Origin: Vreelandella aquamarina
GTDB lineage: Bacteria; Pseudomonadota; Gammaproteobacteria; Pseudomonadales; Halomonadaceae
Reading direction: 5' to 3'
Length of the DNA: 64,000 nucleotides
NCBI RefSeq assembly: GCF_020075495.1
Contig: NZ_JABYQT010000003.1
Coordinates: forward strand, 124,001 to 188,000
Every line of letters starts with the position of its first letter. The stretch's first letter is position 1. The notes beneath the pieces are model-generated. The model had not been told where the DNA came from. It ran no database searches and saw only the letters and a list, made by a program, of their open reading frames with translations. This document shows, in pieces, positions 26,167 through 35,097 of this stretch. Both the position numbers and the translations under genes were made by a program.

Positions 26167-26381
26167 ACGCCCCCGCTCCGGGCATCTACCGCCACTATAA
26201 AGGTGCACTGTACGAAGTGCTCGGCACCGCCCAGCACAGCGAAACCGAAGAACCGCTGGTGGTCTACCGCGCCCTGTATGGCGAGTACGGCTTATGGGTA
26301 CGCCCGCTTGAGATGTTTATGGAAACCGTCACCATAGAGGGCCACAGTCAGCCGCGTTTTGCGCTTGAAAAGGCGTTTTAG
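26163..26381 (+). CDS. DUF1653-family small protein
   Basis: This 72-residue protein starts at an ATG that overlaps the tcdA stop (ATGA), so it is translationally coupled. The sequence PGIYRHYKGALYEVLGTAQHSETEE and VVYRALYGEYGLWVRPLEMF is typical of DUF1653, a small, probably beta-rich, cytoplasmic family of unknown function. No signal or membrane segment is present. Confidence 0.88.
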   Translation: MNAPAPGIYRHYKGALYEVLGTAQHSETEEPLVVYRALYGEYGLWVRPLEMFMETVTIEGHSQPRFALEKAF

Positions 26382-26507
26382 CGGCTGTTCCAGCTTGGTT
26401 TTTCCAGGTCTTTTTAGTGAGATATTCCTTTGTTGCCTATGATTATAGCGGTTTTGAAAGCGTGATAGGCTATTGAACCATTACTCACAGGCCATGAGGG
26501 AAGCAGC

Positions 26508-27416
26508 ATGAAAACGTTTGCACGTTCCGCAAGTACGGGCAAGGGTACGCCGGATGTCGCGGGCTTTTTCGACCCGCGGACCTTCAGCGTTCAGTACATC
26601 GTCAGCGACCCCGCTACGCAAGCGTGCGCCATCATCGACCCGGTGCTGGATTTCGACGAGAAGTCCGGCGCCACGGCCACCCACCATGCCGACGAGCTGC
26701 TGGCCTATGTGGCCGAACATGGCCTGCGCGTCGAGTGGATACTGGATACCCATCCTCACGCGGATCACTTCTCCGCCGCTCACTACCTGAAGCAGAAAAC
26801 CGGCGCGCCGACGGCGATCGGTCAGCGCGTGACCGAGGTGCAGGCGCTTTGGCAAGAGATCTATCACTGGCCGGACATGCCAACAGATGGCCGCCAGTGG
26901 GACACCCTGTTTGCCGAGGGCGATACCTTCGCGATTGGCGAGCTGGAAGGTCGGGTAATGTTCTCGCCGGGCCATACGTTGGCCTCGATCACCTATGTGA
27001 TCGGCGACGCCGCGTTTATTCACGATACGCTGTTTCAGCCGGATTTCGGGACTGCACGGGCGGATTTTCCCGGGGGCAGTGCCGAGGCACTCTGGCACTC
27101 CATCCAGGGCATCCTTTCTCTGCCGGATACTACTCGCCTGTTTACCGGGCATGACTACATGCCAGACGGGCGCGAGCCCGAGTGGCAGAGCAGCGTCGCC
27201 CAGCAGCGGGCAAGCAACCCCCACTTGGCAGGCAAGCATCAGACGGATTATGTGGCGCTGCGCAACAAGCGTGATGAGGAACTGCCCATGCCGAAGCTGA
27301 TGCTCCATGCGCTGCAGGTCAACACCTGCGGTGGGCGCCTGCCTGAGCCTGAGGCCAAGGGCAAGCGCTACCTGAAGATTCCCCTCGACGCACTGGGCGG
27401 AGCGAAGTGGGGCTAG
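26508..27416 (+). CDS. Metallo-beta-lactamase-fold hydrolase (persulfide dioxygenase/glyoxalase II type)
   Basis: This 302-residue protein has the metal motif THPHADH (H82, H84, D86, H87), a further histidine in FSPGHTLASI and HDYMP near the C-terminus. The wide N-terminal DPRTFSVQYIVSDPATQACAIIDPVLDFD-type region and the closing LPEPEAKGKRYLKIPL are characteristic of the ETHE1/BLH-like subgroup, which includes persulfide dioxygenases. No rhodanese domain is present. The substrate is inferred from family only. It is monocistronic and convergent with the metallophosphoesterase, two bases apart. Confidence 0.85.
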   Translation: MKTFARSASTGKGTPDVAGFFDPRTFSVQYIVSDPATQACAIIDPVLDFDEKSGATATHHADELLAYVAEHGLRVEWILDTHPHADHFSAAHYLKQKTGAPTAIGQRVTEVQALWQEIYHWPDMPTDGRQWDTLFAEGDTFAIGELEGRVMFSPGHTLASITYVIGDAAFIHDTLFQPDFGTARADFPGGSAEALWHSIQGILSLPDTTRLFTGHDYMPDGREPEWQSSVAQQRASNPHLAGKHQTDYVALRNKRDEELPMPKLMLHALQVNTCGGRLPEPEAKGKRYLKIPLDALGGAKWG

Positions 27417-27417
27417 T

Positions 27418-28533
27418 CTATTCGCGGCGCAGCGTGATCCGGGTAAGCTCCGAGGGCTTGCCCAGGCGCAGGGCAAAGCCGGGCCACAGGCCGGTGCCGT
27501 TGTTCACATAAAGCGTCATGCCGCCGAGATCGTAAAGCCCCGACACGAACCCATTGTTGGCGCGGGCAACGATGTGATCGAAGCCGACCATCATGCCACC
27601 GTGGGTGTGGCCGGAGAGCTGTAGATCGACACCTTGCGCCGCCGCTTCTCGTGCATTTCTGGGCTGATGATCCAGCAGGATCACGGTCGCGTCATCCGGC
27701 GCGCCCTCCAGCGCCTGGGTAATATCGGGGGCGGGGTAGCCATCGTCCTCGGCAGAAACGTCCGTTACACCGGCCAGCACCAGCGCAGTGCCGTCGCGTT
27801 CTATCACCGCGTGCTGGTTGGCAAGGATCTGCATGCCCTGCGACTGATAATGCCCCATCCACTCCTCGTAGCCGAAGTAGTACTCATGGTTGCCGGGGCT
27901 GACATAAACGCCATCTGGTGCCGTGAGGGCTTGCAGCGGCGCGACAGCGTCGCGGCGGGCGTCGAGCGCGCCGTCGATCAGATCACCGGTGATCAGAATC
28001 ACGTCCGGCGCCAGCGCGTTGGTCTTCACGACGATCCTCTCGACCCAGGGGGCCTCGAACAGACGGCTGATATGCAAATCGGTCAGGTGAATGATCTCAT
28101 AGCCATCGAAAGCCTCGGGAAGGTCGGCAAGGGTGATCTCGACCTCTTTCAGCGGCGGCAACCGGGCCGCCTGGCTGACCCCGAAGGCGGCAAGCCCGAT
28201 GGCCACGACCGCCAAGGTGTAACGCAGCGAAGCGGCAATATACAGCTTGCGTCTTCTGGCCAGTGCCAGCAGCAGGGTGATGGTATCGGTCACCAACTGC
28301 ATCAAGGCGAGGAAGATCATGGCGCCGAAGAGCGTATTCACTACCAGTATCACCGCGCGCGGGACTTCCGGGGAAAACATGCTGCCAAAGGCGAACAGGG
28401 TGAGCAGGTGGTGCTGTGAGACGAGCAACAGCGCGGCGCTTACTACGCAGGTCACCCACAAAGGCCAGGCCAGCGGTATCAGAAACCGTAGGATCACAAT
28501 CAGGCAGGGCAGGGCGAGGAGCAGGTGAAACAT
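27418..28533 (-). CDS. Membrane-anchored metallophosphoesterase
   Basis: This 371-residue protein has about four to five N-terminal membrane segments followed by a calcineurin-like phosphoesterase domain. Metal-binding motifs are in order: HLTDLHIS, GDLIDG, GNHEYYFGYEEW, LLDHQP and SGHTHGG. It resembles the YaeI/YkuE group, which hydrolyses phosphodiesters, possibly of lipids, at the inner membrane. The start at ATG 28533 (MFHLLLALPCLI) begins the first membrane segment; a longer frame to 28578 adds a non-family leader. The substrate is unknown. Confidence 0.85.
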   Translation of the reverse strand: MFHLLLALPCLIVILRFLIPLAWPLWVTCVVSAALLLVSQHHLLTLFAFGSMFSPEVPRAVILVVNTLFGAMIFLALMQLVTDTITLLLALARRRKLYIAASLRYTLAVVAIGLAAFGVSQAARLPPLKEVEITLADLPEAFDGYEIIHLTDLHISRLFEAPWVERIVVKTNALAPDVILITGDLIDGALDARRDAVAPLQALTAPDGVYVSPGNHEYYFGYEEWMGHYQSQGMQILANQHAVIERDGTALVLAGVTDVSAEDDGYPAPDITQALEGAPDDATVILLDHQPRNAREAAAQGVDLQLSGHTHGGMMVGFDHIVARANNGFVSGLYDLGGMTLYVNNGTGLWPGFALRLGKPSELTRITLRRE

Positions 28534-28593
28534 GAACGGTTCTCGTGGTGGCGGCTTCAAGACGTGCAAGCAAACCACGAATTCAAGTGCTTA

Positions 28594-28622
28594 GCAAAAG
28601 CCCCCACTGGCGGGGCTTTTGC
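28594..28622. other. Hairpin upstream of the metallophosphoesterase
   Basis: GCAAAAGCCCC (28594-28604) and GGGGCTTTTGC (28612-28622) form a perfect 11-bp stem with a seven-base loop. It resembles a terminator but lies upstream of the gene to its left. It may block read-through from the AbgT operon. Confidence 0.5.
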
Positions 28623-28847
28623 CATATGACGTCAAGGGAGTACGCCGGAGTGAAGGTTAAGCTTTAAAAGCGCCGCGGCGCTCTCGCCCGCCAGTGGCAA
28701 ACACATCAGACAGCGCCTAGCCATGGGGGGTAAGCGCCCGCGTCTGGTGATCTGGTGTGGTCAGGCGTGGTGGCGCTGCTGGTCGTCCTCCAAGCCTTGC
28801 AACGTGGCTGCCCGGCATGGTGCGCTAATGGTTTAAATGGCAACAAC
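28623..28847. other. Non-coding spacer
   Basis: Between the two hairpins I see no convincing gene. A 71-codon frame on the minus strand over 28706-28921 has no ribosome-binding site or family resemblance. The whole gene-free stretch runs from 28534 to 28917. Confidence 0.5.
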
Positions 28848-28877
28848 AAAAGAGAGAGGCCTCGGCCTCTCTCTTTT
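28848..28877. terminator. Terminator of the AbgT gene
   Basis: AAAAGAGAGAGGCC (28848-28861) and GGCCTCTCTCTTTT (28864-28877) form a long perfect stem with A and T runs at both ends. It can act on the minus strand after the AbgT stop and equally in the other direction. Confidence 0.8.
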
Positions 28878-28917
28878 TCATGCATGGTCTGGTCTATCGG
28901 GTGATTATAAATAATGC

Positions 28918-30432
28918 TCACAGACCAAAGGGTAATTCCAGCAGATACCAGAGGAAGAACAGGCTGCTCCAGCCAGCCAGAATGGCAAGGGAGTAGGGCA
29001 TGGCAATGGTCAGCAGGTGACCGAGCGTAAACGACTTGTTGTAGAGATGAATGACCGCCAGCACCAGTGGCAGGTAGGGATTGATGGGTGAAATGACATT
29101 GGTCGATGAATCCGCGATCCGATAAGCCGCCTGGATGGCTTCCGGCTCAAGTCCCACGAGCATCAGCATGGGCAGGAAAATCGGTGCCATCAATGCCCAC
29201 TGCGCCGAGCCGCTGTACAGAAACAGGTTGACAACCGCTGCCAGCAGAATGAAACACAACAAGGCCATCGGCGTCGGCATGTTGATACTCAACAGCCAGT
29301 CGGCTCCATTGACCGCGCTGACGATGGCCAGATTCGACCAGTTAAAGATGGCAATGAACTGCGCCACCATGAACACGATGACGATAAACCCGCACATGTC
29401 GCGCATCGCTTTTTCCATCAAGCGCGGCACGTCGCTTGCCTGCTTGATCTTGCCGATGGTAATACCGTAAACGATGCCGCACAGGCTGAAGAACAGCACG
29501 ATGATGGGGACCAGGCCGCTCATGAACGGTGAGGGCAGCAGGCCGCCTTCAGCATTACGCAGCCCGGAACTCTCGGGCAGGATCAGCAGCAGGACAGCCG
29601 CAATATATGCCAAGGCCGCGAGGCCGGTGTAGCGCAGCGCACGCCGCTCCCTGTCGGTTAGCTGTATATCCTGCTCTCCTTTTTCCTCGGTGCCCTGATC
29701 TTCAAAACGTGCCAGCATTGGCTCGACGTACCGGTCATTCATCACCGTAATGATAAGCGTGATCAGCGGTACCGACGCGCACATGAAAAACCAGTTGGAC
29801 ACAACGCTGACTTCATAGCCCGGGCGAACGCTCTGCACGACTTCGGTCGATATTCCAGAAATCAGAAGGTCCGTTCCGGCAATGAAGAAGTTGGCGCTGA
29901 AACCGGCAAAGACAGCGATGAATGCCACGATAATACCGGCAATCGGGTTGCGGCCGACCGTTTTGAACATGAGAGCTGCAAGCGGCGGAATAAGAAAAAT
30001 AGCGGCATCCGATACCAGATTGGCGAGGATGGAAGTGACAATCACCGCCGGCGTAATGAGCGACGGTGCCACGTTGCTAAGCATGCGCCGGATGGTCGCA
30101 TCGGCAAGGCCGGTTTTCTGAATCAGCCCCAGCGCCAGCACCATTACCAGTACCAGGCCAAGCGGGCGGAAGCTGGTGAAATTGGTCACCGCGCCGGTCA
30201 CCATGAATCTCAGTCCGTCCCAGCTAAGCAGGGAGCGAACCTGTACGAGTTCATCGGTAGCAGGATGGCGAACCGGGGCGACCCACTGGCTCATCACGGC
30301 GGACAGGCCCAGCGTGACGAGAAAGAGAACAAGGAACATGATAAAGGGGTGGGGCAGAGCATCAGCGATACGCGCAATGCGGTGCATGATTCCGGTGTTG
30401 CCACCGGAAATCTGATTTTTACTGGCTTCCAT
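28918..30432 (-). CDS. AbgT-family transporter
   Basis: This 504-residue inner-membrane protein matches AbgT throughout, with about 11-13 hydrophobic segments. Family stretches include MHRIARIADALPHPFIMF, LVSDAAIFLIPPLAALMF, GFSANFFIAGTDLLISGIS and the C-terminal SSTNVISPINPYLPLVLA. Known members import p-aminobenzoyl-glutamate (E. coli AbgT) or export sulfonamides (MtrF, YdaH). The gene lies 56 bases downstream of an M20 amidohydrolase on the same strand, mirroring the abg operon, so import of an acylated amino acid that is then hydrolysed is likely. Confidence 0.93.
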   Translation of the reverse strand: MEASKNQISGGNTGIMHRIARIADALPHPFIMFLVLFLVTLGLSAVMSQWVAPVRHPATDELVQVRSLLSWDGLRFMVTGAVTNFTSFRPLGLVLVMVLALGLIQKTGLADATIRRMLSNVAPSLITPAVIVTSILANLVSDAAIFLIPPLAALMFKTVGRNPIAGIIVAFIAVFAGFSANFFIAGTDLLISGISTEVVQSVRPGYEVSVVSNWFFMCASVPLITLIITVMNDRYVEPMLARFEDQGTEEKGEQDIQLTDRERRALRYTGLAALAYIAAVLLLILPESSGLRNAEGGLLPSPFMSGLVPIIVLFFSLCGIVYGITIGKIKQASDVPRLMEKAMRDMCGFIVIVFMVAQFIAIFNWSNLAIVSAVNGADWLLSINMPTPMALLCFILLAAVVNLFLYSGSAQWALMAPIFLPMLMLVGLEPEAIQAAYRIADSSTNVISPINPYLPLVLAVIHLYNKSFTLGHLLTIAMPYSLAILAGWSSLFFLWYLLELPFGL

Positions 30433-30488
30433 ATTGTTCTCCGCTTTATACGAGGAAGTGCCTTTTAAAAGCTTTATGGGTCAACTGC

Positions 30489-31670
30489 TTAGTGAGCGGG
30501 GAGTTCGCGCTTGATGAGCTGGACAAAGTAGGAGGCGCCTGCCGGGATGATGCTGTCGTTGAAGTCGTAGCTTGGGTTATGAACGCTGACACCCCCGGTT
30601 TCGCCTTCCACACCATTGCCCAGAAATACATAGCAGCCCGGAACAGCCTGCAGCATGAAAGAGAAGTCTTCGCTGCCGGAAACCGGCTGACAGTTCTTGT
30701 TCACCTTGGCATCGCCTACCACGTCTCGGGCAACGTCGGCGGCCAACTGCGCGGCATGAGCGTCGTTGACCGTGGCCGGATAACTGCCGGGGCGAAAGGC
30801 GAGCGTTGCGGTGGCGCCATAGGCGGCCGCGGTACTTTCCACCAGCTGCTTCAACCGTTGGATGGCATGCTCGCGAACGGTGTTGTTGAAAGAGCGGATG
30901 CAGCCCATCATGGTAGCGTTGTCGGGTATGACGTTGAAGGTGCCAGAGCCTGCGTGCAGGTCGGTAAACGAGAGCACCGCCGCATCCAGCGGGGAGGTAT
31001 TGCGGCTGACGATGGATTGCGCACCGCTGATGATGGCGCTCACGATCAGCATCGGGTCGACAACGTGCTGGGGCATGGCTGCGTGGCCGCCCTTGCCGTG
31101 TATGTCGATGGTGAAGCGGTCGGAACTGGCCAGCAGCGCGCCCTCGCGAAGCCAGAATTCGCCTTGAGGAATACCCGGCATATTGTGGATGCCGTAGATG
31201 CGGTCACAAGGGAATCGGTCAAACAGACCTTCGTCCACCATGACCTTGGCGCCGCCCAGACCCTCTTCAGCAGGCTGGAAGATGAAGTGCACGGTACCGG
31301 AAAAGTCGCGATGCCTGGCCAGATACCACGCGGCGGCCAGCAGCATCGTGGTATGCCCATCGTGACCACAGCCGTGCATCTTGCCTGGGGTGAGTGATGC
31401 ATGACCGAACTGATTGTTTTCTGTCATGGCAAGGGCGTCCATGTCGGCACGCAGCCCGATAGTGCGAGAACTTGGCGTCTTGCCCCGCAGCACACCCACA
31501 ACGCCGGTCGTCGCGATCCCGGTATGCACTTCGTCAAACCCCCACTCTGTCAGCCGGTCGGCTACTAACTTGGCAGTACGCTGCTCTTCGAAGCCCAGCT
31601 CGGGATGCTGGTGGATATCGTGGCGCCAAGCGGTAAACAGGGCATTGTTAGCGGAGATTTCATCGATCAT
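30489..31670 (-). CDS. M20-family amidohydrolase (AbgB/HipO-like)
   Basis: This 393-residue cytoplasmic metallopeptidase-type hydrolase has metal-binding GLRADMDALAM, MHGCGHDGHTTML (bridging cysteine and histidines), FQPAEEGLGGAKVM and a C-terminal GSEDFSFM. Family members remove N-acyl groups from amino acids or indole conjugates. The start at ATG 31670 is preceded by AAAAAGGA; a TTG six bases earlier is less likely. It is co-transcribed with the AbgT transporter and divergent from a LysR regulator that probably controls both. Confidence 0.92.
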   Translation of the reverse strand: MIDEISANNALFTAWRHDIHQHPELGFEEQRTAKLVADRLTEWGFDEVHTGIATTGVVGVLRGKTPSSRTIGLRADMDALAMTENNQFGHASLTPGKMHGCGHDGHTTMLLAAAWYLARHRDFSGTVHFIFQPAEEGLGGAKVMVDEGLFDRFPCDRIYGIHNMPGIPQGEFWLREGALLASSDRFTIDIHGKGGHAAMPQHVVDPMLIVSAIISGAQSIVSRNTSPLDAAVLSFTDLHAGSGTFNVIPDNATMMGCIRSFNNTVREHAIQRLKQLVESTAAAYGATATLAFRPGSYPATVNDAHAAQLAADVARDVVGDAKVNKNCQPVSGSEDFSFMLQAVPGCYVFLGNGVEGETGGVSVHNPSYDFNDSIIPAGASYFVQLIKRELPAH

Positions 31671-31814
31671 GGTCAATCCTTTTTGATTTTATCAGGCGAT
31701 AGCCAAATATTATGTCGTGAAGCTGGATGCATCTTTTTTAGCTTCATTCAACTGTATACTGGCTCTTTTGAGCAGTTATATTGATTTTTGATTATCGAAG
31801 GATGACGAAATGTT

Positions 31815-32738
31815 ATGGCTTATCGAGGATTTACGGATAGTCAGATAGAAGCTTTCATGTGGATCATGAAAACCCGAAGCGCAACGGAAGCCGCCAGCAA
31901 GATGCTGATTTCGCAACCGGCCATCAGCCGTTTGATAAAACAGCTGGAGGCAAGGCTCGGGTTCGATCTCTTTGAGCGCCATAACAACCGCCTGCTGCCG
32001 ACCCGGCGTGGCACGCTGTTCTATGACGAAGTGGAACGGGTTTATGTGGGGCTGCACCATCTGCGTCAGTTTGCTGAACGGCTTAAAGATCAGGCGGCTG
32101 GCCAGCTGAGGGTGGTCAGCATGCCCTCGTTCGCCATGAGTCTGGTACCGGACGCCGCAACGCTGCTGGCCGAGCAGTTTCCCGAGCTGGAGATCAGTCT
32201 CTACTCCTATCGCTCAAGCCAGATACCCGATGACATGGTGGCCCAGCGTTTCGATTTCGGTATTACCAGTGATACTCGTGTCGATCCGCGTTATCAGAGT
32301 TTCCAATACTCTCTGCCCGGTATGTGTCTTATTCCCTCGGGGCATCCGCTGGAGGCCAAGGCGTTTATCGACATCAAGGATTTTGCCGACGAAACGCTGA
32401 TTTGTGGGGAGCCCAAGGAACAAGGACGCCATCTGATTTCCCAGCGCTTGGCGAAGCATGCCGTCTCGCCCAGCAAAATATGGACCGTCTCATTGGGAGA
32501 AATGGCAATTCGTCTGGTGGCGAATGGTGCAGGCCTTGCCGTCTTGAACGCCGTGTCGGCCAGCGACGCCAAGCGAGCGGGCGTGGTGGTTCGCCCGCTC
32601 GGCTTTGATCTGTATTATGACTTTCAGATCATTCTGCCGCTGGAAAAGAATCTCGAGCCCGCCATCAACGCCATCAATGTCGAGTTGGTTGCGTTAGTCG
32701 AGCAAAAAATCTTCGAAAGCCTCAAGGTATTCGATTAG
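31815..32738 (+). CDS. LysR-family transcriptional regulator
   Basis: This 307-residue protein has an N-terminal winged HTH (about 5-65: AFMWIMKTRSATEAASKMLISQPAISRLIKQLEARLG) and a two-lobed periplasmic-binding-like effector domain (about 93-300). The divergent position opposite the M20-AbgT operon, 144 bases apart, is the usual LysR arrangement, so it probably activates that operon on binding a substrate such as an acyl-amino acid (inference). The start at ATG 31815 lies after a GAAATG context with only a weak ribosome-binding site. Confidence 0.93.
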   Translation: MAYRGFTDSQIEAFMWIMKTRSATEAASKMLISQPAISRLIKQLEARLGFDLFERHNNRLLPTRRGTLFYDEVERVYVGLHHLRQFAERLKDQAAGQLRVVSMPSFAMSLVPDAATLLAEQFPELEISLYSYRSSQIPDDMVAQRFDFGITSDTRVDPRYQSFQYSLPGMCLIPSGHPLEAKAFIDIKDFADETLICGEPKEQGRHLISQRLAKHAVSPSKIWTVSLGEMAIRLVANGAGLAVLNAVSASDAKRAGVVVRPLGFDLYYDFQIILPLEKNLEPAINAINVELVALVEQKIFESLKVFD

Positions 32739-32947
32739 TTATCGTGCCTTGGCTGCTGATCTACAAATATTCGATCAACTAAGACTTTATCGCTGGGCTT
32801 GTACTTCGATTATTTAAGCCATTTTAAAGAGTGATTTATAACGATCAAGCCGCAGTTGTTCCGAGCGCTGTTATGCTTGAAAAAAGCATAATCGCCCTAT
32901 TTGATTTTCTGTTTTACGCGTTACTATAAAAGCAACTGCGCAGAGTT

Positions 32948-33382
32948 TTAATGAGCGCTAGATAAGGATGGAGGCCCGCGCGTTAACGAATGCGGATAGT
33001 TGTAGTGGAAAACCGCACCGATGTGAGGCGCAGGCGTAACGTCGTCAGAAGTGACCAGGGCGCCTTGGGCAATCGCAGGCAACGCTGTCGAGAGCGAAGG
33101 GCTGTGTTGCCATAGTTCGCAGTAGCCGCACTGCGTATGCCAGTTCGCCAGAGCACCGAAAGCTGTGGGCTCACTCGCGGTATCATGGGAATGACCCAAG
33201 GGGTCTATAGCGGAGACGAGATGGTGGTGGTGGCCAGTGTGGGCGGAATGGGAATCTTGAGGATGCGGGGCGGCCTGGAACTGAGAAATGACCGGCCCTG
33301 CAAACAACAGGCACATCGCCACCCACGCCATCGCGAGCGTGCAGCGGTAGTAGAACATGCGTGCTGAGCGGGACAGTGGCAT
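32948..33382 (-). CDS. His-rich DUF2946-like protein
   Basis: This 144-residue protein has an N-terminal hydrophobic segment (about 13-34) that may be a signal anchor, then a histidine-rich stretch (HPQDSHSAHTGHHHH near 42-56, and GHSHD) and a cysteine pair CGYCELWQHSP. The combination (signal, His-rich loop, CxxC, C-terminal GPPSLS) is typical of DUF2946, usually found next to TonB-dependent copper receptors or PepSY proteins. It is divergent from the PepSY gene with 256 bases between. A metal-binding role in the periplasm is inferred. Confidence 0.75.
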   Translation of the reverse strand: MPLSRSARMFYYRCTLAMAWVAMCLLFAGPVISQFQAAPHPQDSHSAHTGHHHHLVSAIDPLGHSHDTASEPTAFGALANWHTQCGYCELWQHSPSLSTALPAIAQGALVTSDDVTPAPHIGAVFHYNYPHSLTRGPPSLSSAH

Positions 33383-33638
33383 CGAACAACCGGTTTCAAG
33401 AAACCTTCACGGAGGAGGATTATAGCAGCCTCCTTGCGGCTGCCCTAACCCTTGGAAACGCATCATCAAGTAAATGAGAGGAAGTTTACAACACTCGATA
33501 TTTCTCTTTTACCATGATGCAGATCGTTATTTTAAAAAGGCTACTGGTGCATTACCGATAGTTAATGTTTTCTTTAATTATTTTATACCATAGATGCATA
33601 TCAGCGTCTCTTGAAATACTTCTCAGGAAAGATAGAGC

Positions 33639-35027
33639 ATGCCATCGAAAAAAGCTGGATTATCACCGCCCAGACGAAGCGGAAAGATTCTCTTTGCCCT
33701 ACTAATGCGTATGCACTTTTACGTAGGGTTACTGGTAGGGCCTTTTATACTGGTGGCGGCGCTAACCGGCATGGTTTATGTATTGACGCCTTCGGTTGAG
33801 GCCTGGCTATACCGCGATGCGTTGACCGCAAGCGTCGAAGGTGCGCCACAGCCGCTTGCCCGGCAAGTCGACACCGCCCGGCTTGCAACAGGGCAAGACG
33901 TACTGCCGGCAGCGGTTCGCCCCGCGCCGGATGCGCACAGCACCACGCGAGTGATGTTTGCCGACACGGCCCTTGGGCCATCCGAACATCGCGCTATCTT
34001 CATTGACCCGGCAACCCTTGAAGTGAAAGGCGACATGACGGTATACGGCACCAGCGGTATCCTGCCGTTTCGTACCGCCATTGATCACTTCCACCGCGGC
34101 CTGCTGCTCGGCGATACCGGCCGGCTCTACAGCGAGCTTGCTGCCTCCTGGCTATGGATTATCGCGCTGCTGGGGCTGGTGCTCTGGGTGGCGCGGCGTA
34201 AAGCGCTCAACTGCACCAGCCCGCGCATGAAGCCCAGGCGCCATCATGCCACTGTGGGGGCGTTGGCACTGGTCGGGCTATTGTTCTTTTCAGCCACCGG
34301 GCTTACCTGGTCAAAGTGGGCTGGCGGCAATATCGGTGAGTTAAGGCAAGCCTGGGGCTGGGGCACACCCAGCGTGTCTACCATGCTTCCGATGCCCGGC
34401 GATGCGTCGATTCATGGTGCCCACGATCATCACGACATGCATGCCGAGCATGGCGTGAGCAGTGCGCCACAAGCCGGGGTAAGCGCTGAAGGGTTTGATC
34501 AGGCGCTGGCAGCGGCAAGAGGCGCCGGATTGCTGGCCGACAGGCTTCAGATAGAGCCGCCCGCCAATGAGGGCCGGGCGTGGCGTGTGTCTGAAATCGA
34601 TCGCCGCTGGCCTACCCAGGTCGATCAGGTTGCTCTGAACCCCGGCGATATGCGGATTCTCGATCAAACGGATTTTGCCACTTTTCCACTAGCGGCAAAG
34701 CTGACGCGCTGGGGCGTCGATTTACATATGGGGGTGCTGTTCGGGCTGGTGAACCAGCTGGTGCTGGCCCTGTTGGCCGCCGCGCTGGTATTTTTGATCG
34801 TGTGGGGTTACTGGATGTGGTGGCAGCGCATCAAGAGTGTCACGGTCAATCAGGCACAGACCCTGACGGCGCTGTTCGTCATGCTACCTCTGGTCATTCA
34901 GGCAAGCCTGCTCATCGTTCTGGTACTGTTGGGCATCGCCTTGCCGGTACTGGGTGGAAGCCTGGTCGTCATCGTGCTCATTGATGCGCTGCGCTGGGCC
35001 GTCTCTCGAAAGCGGCAAAGCGTCTGA
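33639..35027 (+). CDS. PepSY-associated transmembrane protein
   Basis: This 462-residue inner-membrane protein of the PepSY/PiuB-like group has an N-terminal segment LLMRMHFYVGLLVGPFILVAALTGMVYVL, FHRGLLLGDTGRLYSELAASWLWI and several C-terminal membrane helices. A periplasmic loop carries a histidine/aspartate-rich stretch (HGAHDHHDMHAEHG, about residues 264-277), suggesting metal contact. Family members are often iron- or copper-regulated and may reduce or handle metal complexes; the function is not established. AGGA lies nine bases before the start. A bidirectional terminator separates it from the COG0523 gene. Confidence 0.88.
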   Translation: MPSKKAGLSPPRRSGKILFALLMRMHFYVGLLVGPFILVAALTGMVYVLTPSVEAWLYRDALTASVEGAPQPLARQVDTARLATGQDVLPAAVRPAPDAHSTTRVMFADTALGPSEHRAIFIDPATLEVKGDMTVYGTSGILPFRTAIDHFHRGLLLGDTGRLYSELAASWLWIIALLGLVLWVARRKALNCTSPRMKPRRHHATVGALALVGLLFFSATGLTWSKWAGGNIGELRQAWGWGTPSVSTMLPMPGDASIHGAHDHHDMHAEHGVSSAPQAGVSAEGFDQALAAARGAGLLADRLQIEPPANEGRAWRVSEIDRRWPTQVDQVALNPGDMRILDQTDFATFPLAAKLTRWGVDLHMGVLFGLVNQLVLALLAAALVFLIVWGYWMWWQRIKSVTVNQAQTLTALFVMLPLVIQASLLIVLVLLGIALPVLGGSLVVIVLIDALRWAVSRKRQSV

Positions 35028-35053
35028 CGCGCGGCTATCAAGGGGTAACAGAA

Positions 35054-35081
35054 AAGGCCCCGGATCGTTATCCGGGGCCTT
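35054..35081. terminator. Bidirectional terminator
   Basis: AAGGCCCCGGAT (35054-35065) and ATCCGGGGCCTT (35070-35081) form a perfect 12-bp stem with a CGTT loop between convergent genes. The minus-strand side ends in TTTTC and serves the COG0523 gene. Confidence 0.85.
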
Positions 35082-35097
35082 CGGTGGGGGCGGTCAC

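Noticed and set aside
26435..26470. GCCTAT ... ATAGGC inverted repeat before the metallo-beta-lactamase-fold gene
   Set aside because: Six-base arms 24 bases apart are within chance expectation.
28706..28921. A 71-codon minus-strand gene between the AbgT and phosphoesterase genes
   Set aside because: No ribosome-binding site, no recognisable sequence, and it overlaps a terminator hairpin.
30492..31397. A long plus-strand frame opposite the M20 gene
   Set aside because: Antisense shadow of a well-supported gene in high-GC DNA; low-complexity product without motifs.
32871..32891. TTATGCTT/AAGCATAA hairpin between the LysR and DUF2946 genes
   Set aside because: AT-rich stem without a T tract on either strand; not convincing as a terminator or operator.
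33510..33540. Fur-like sequence between the DUF2946 and PepSY genes
   Set aside because: Half-sites are present only with an insertion relative to the consensus; the match is too weak.
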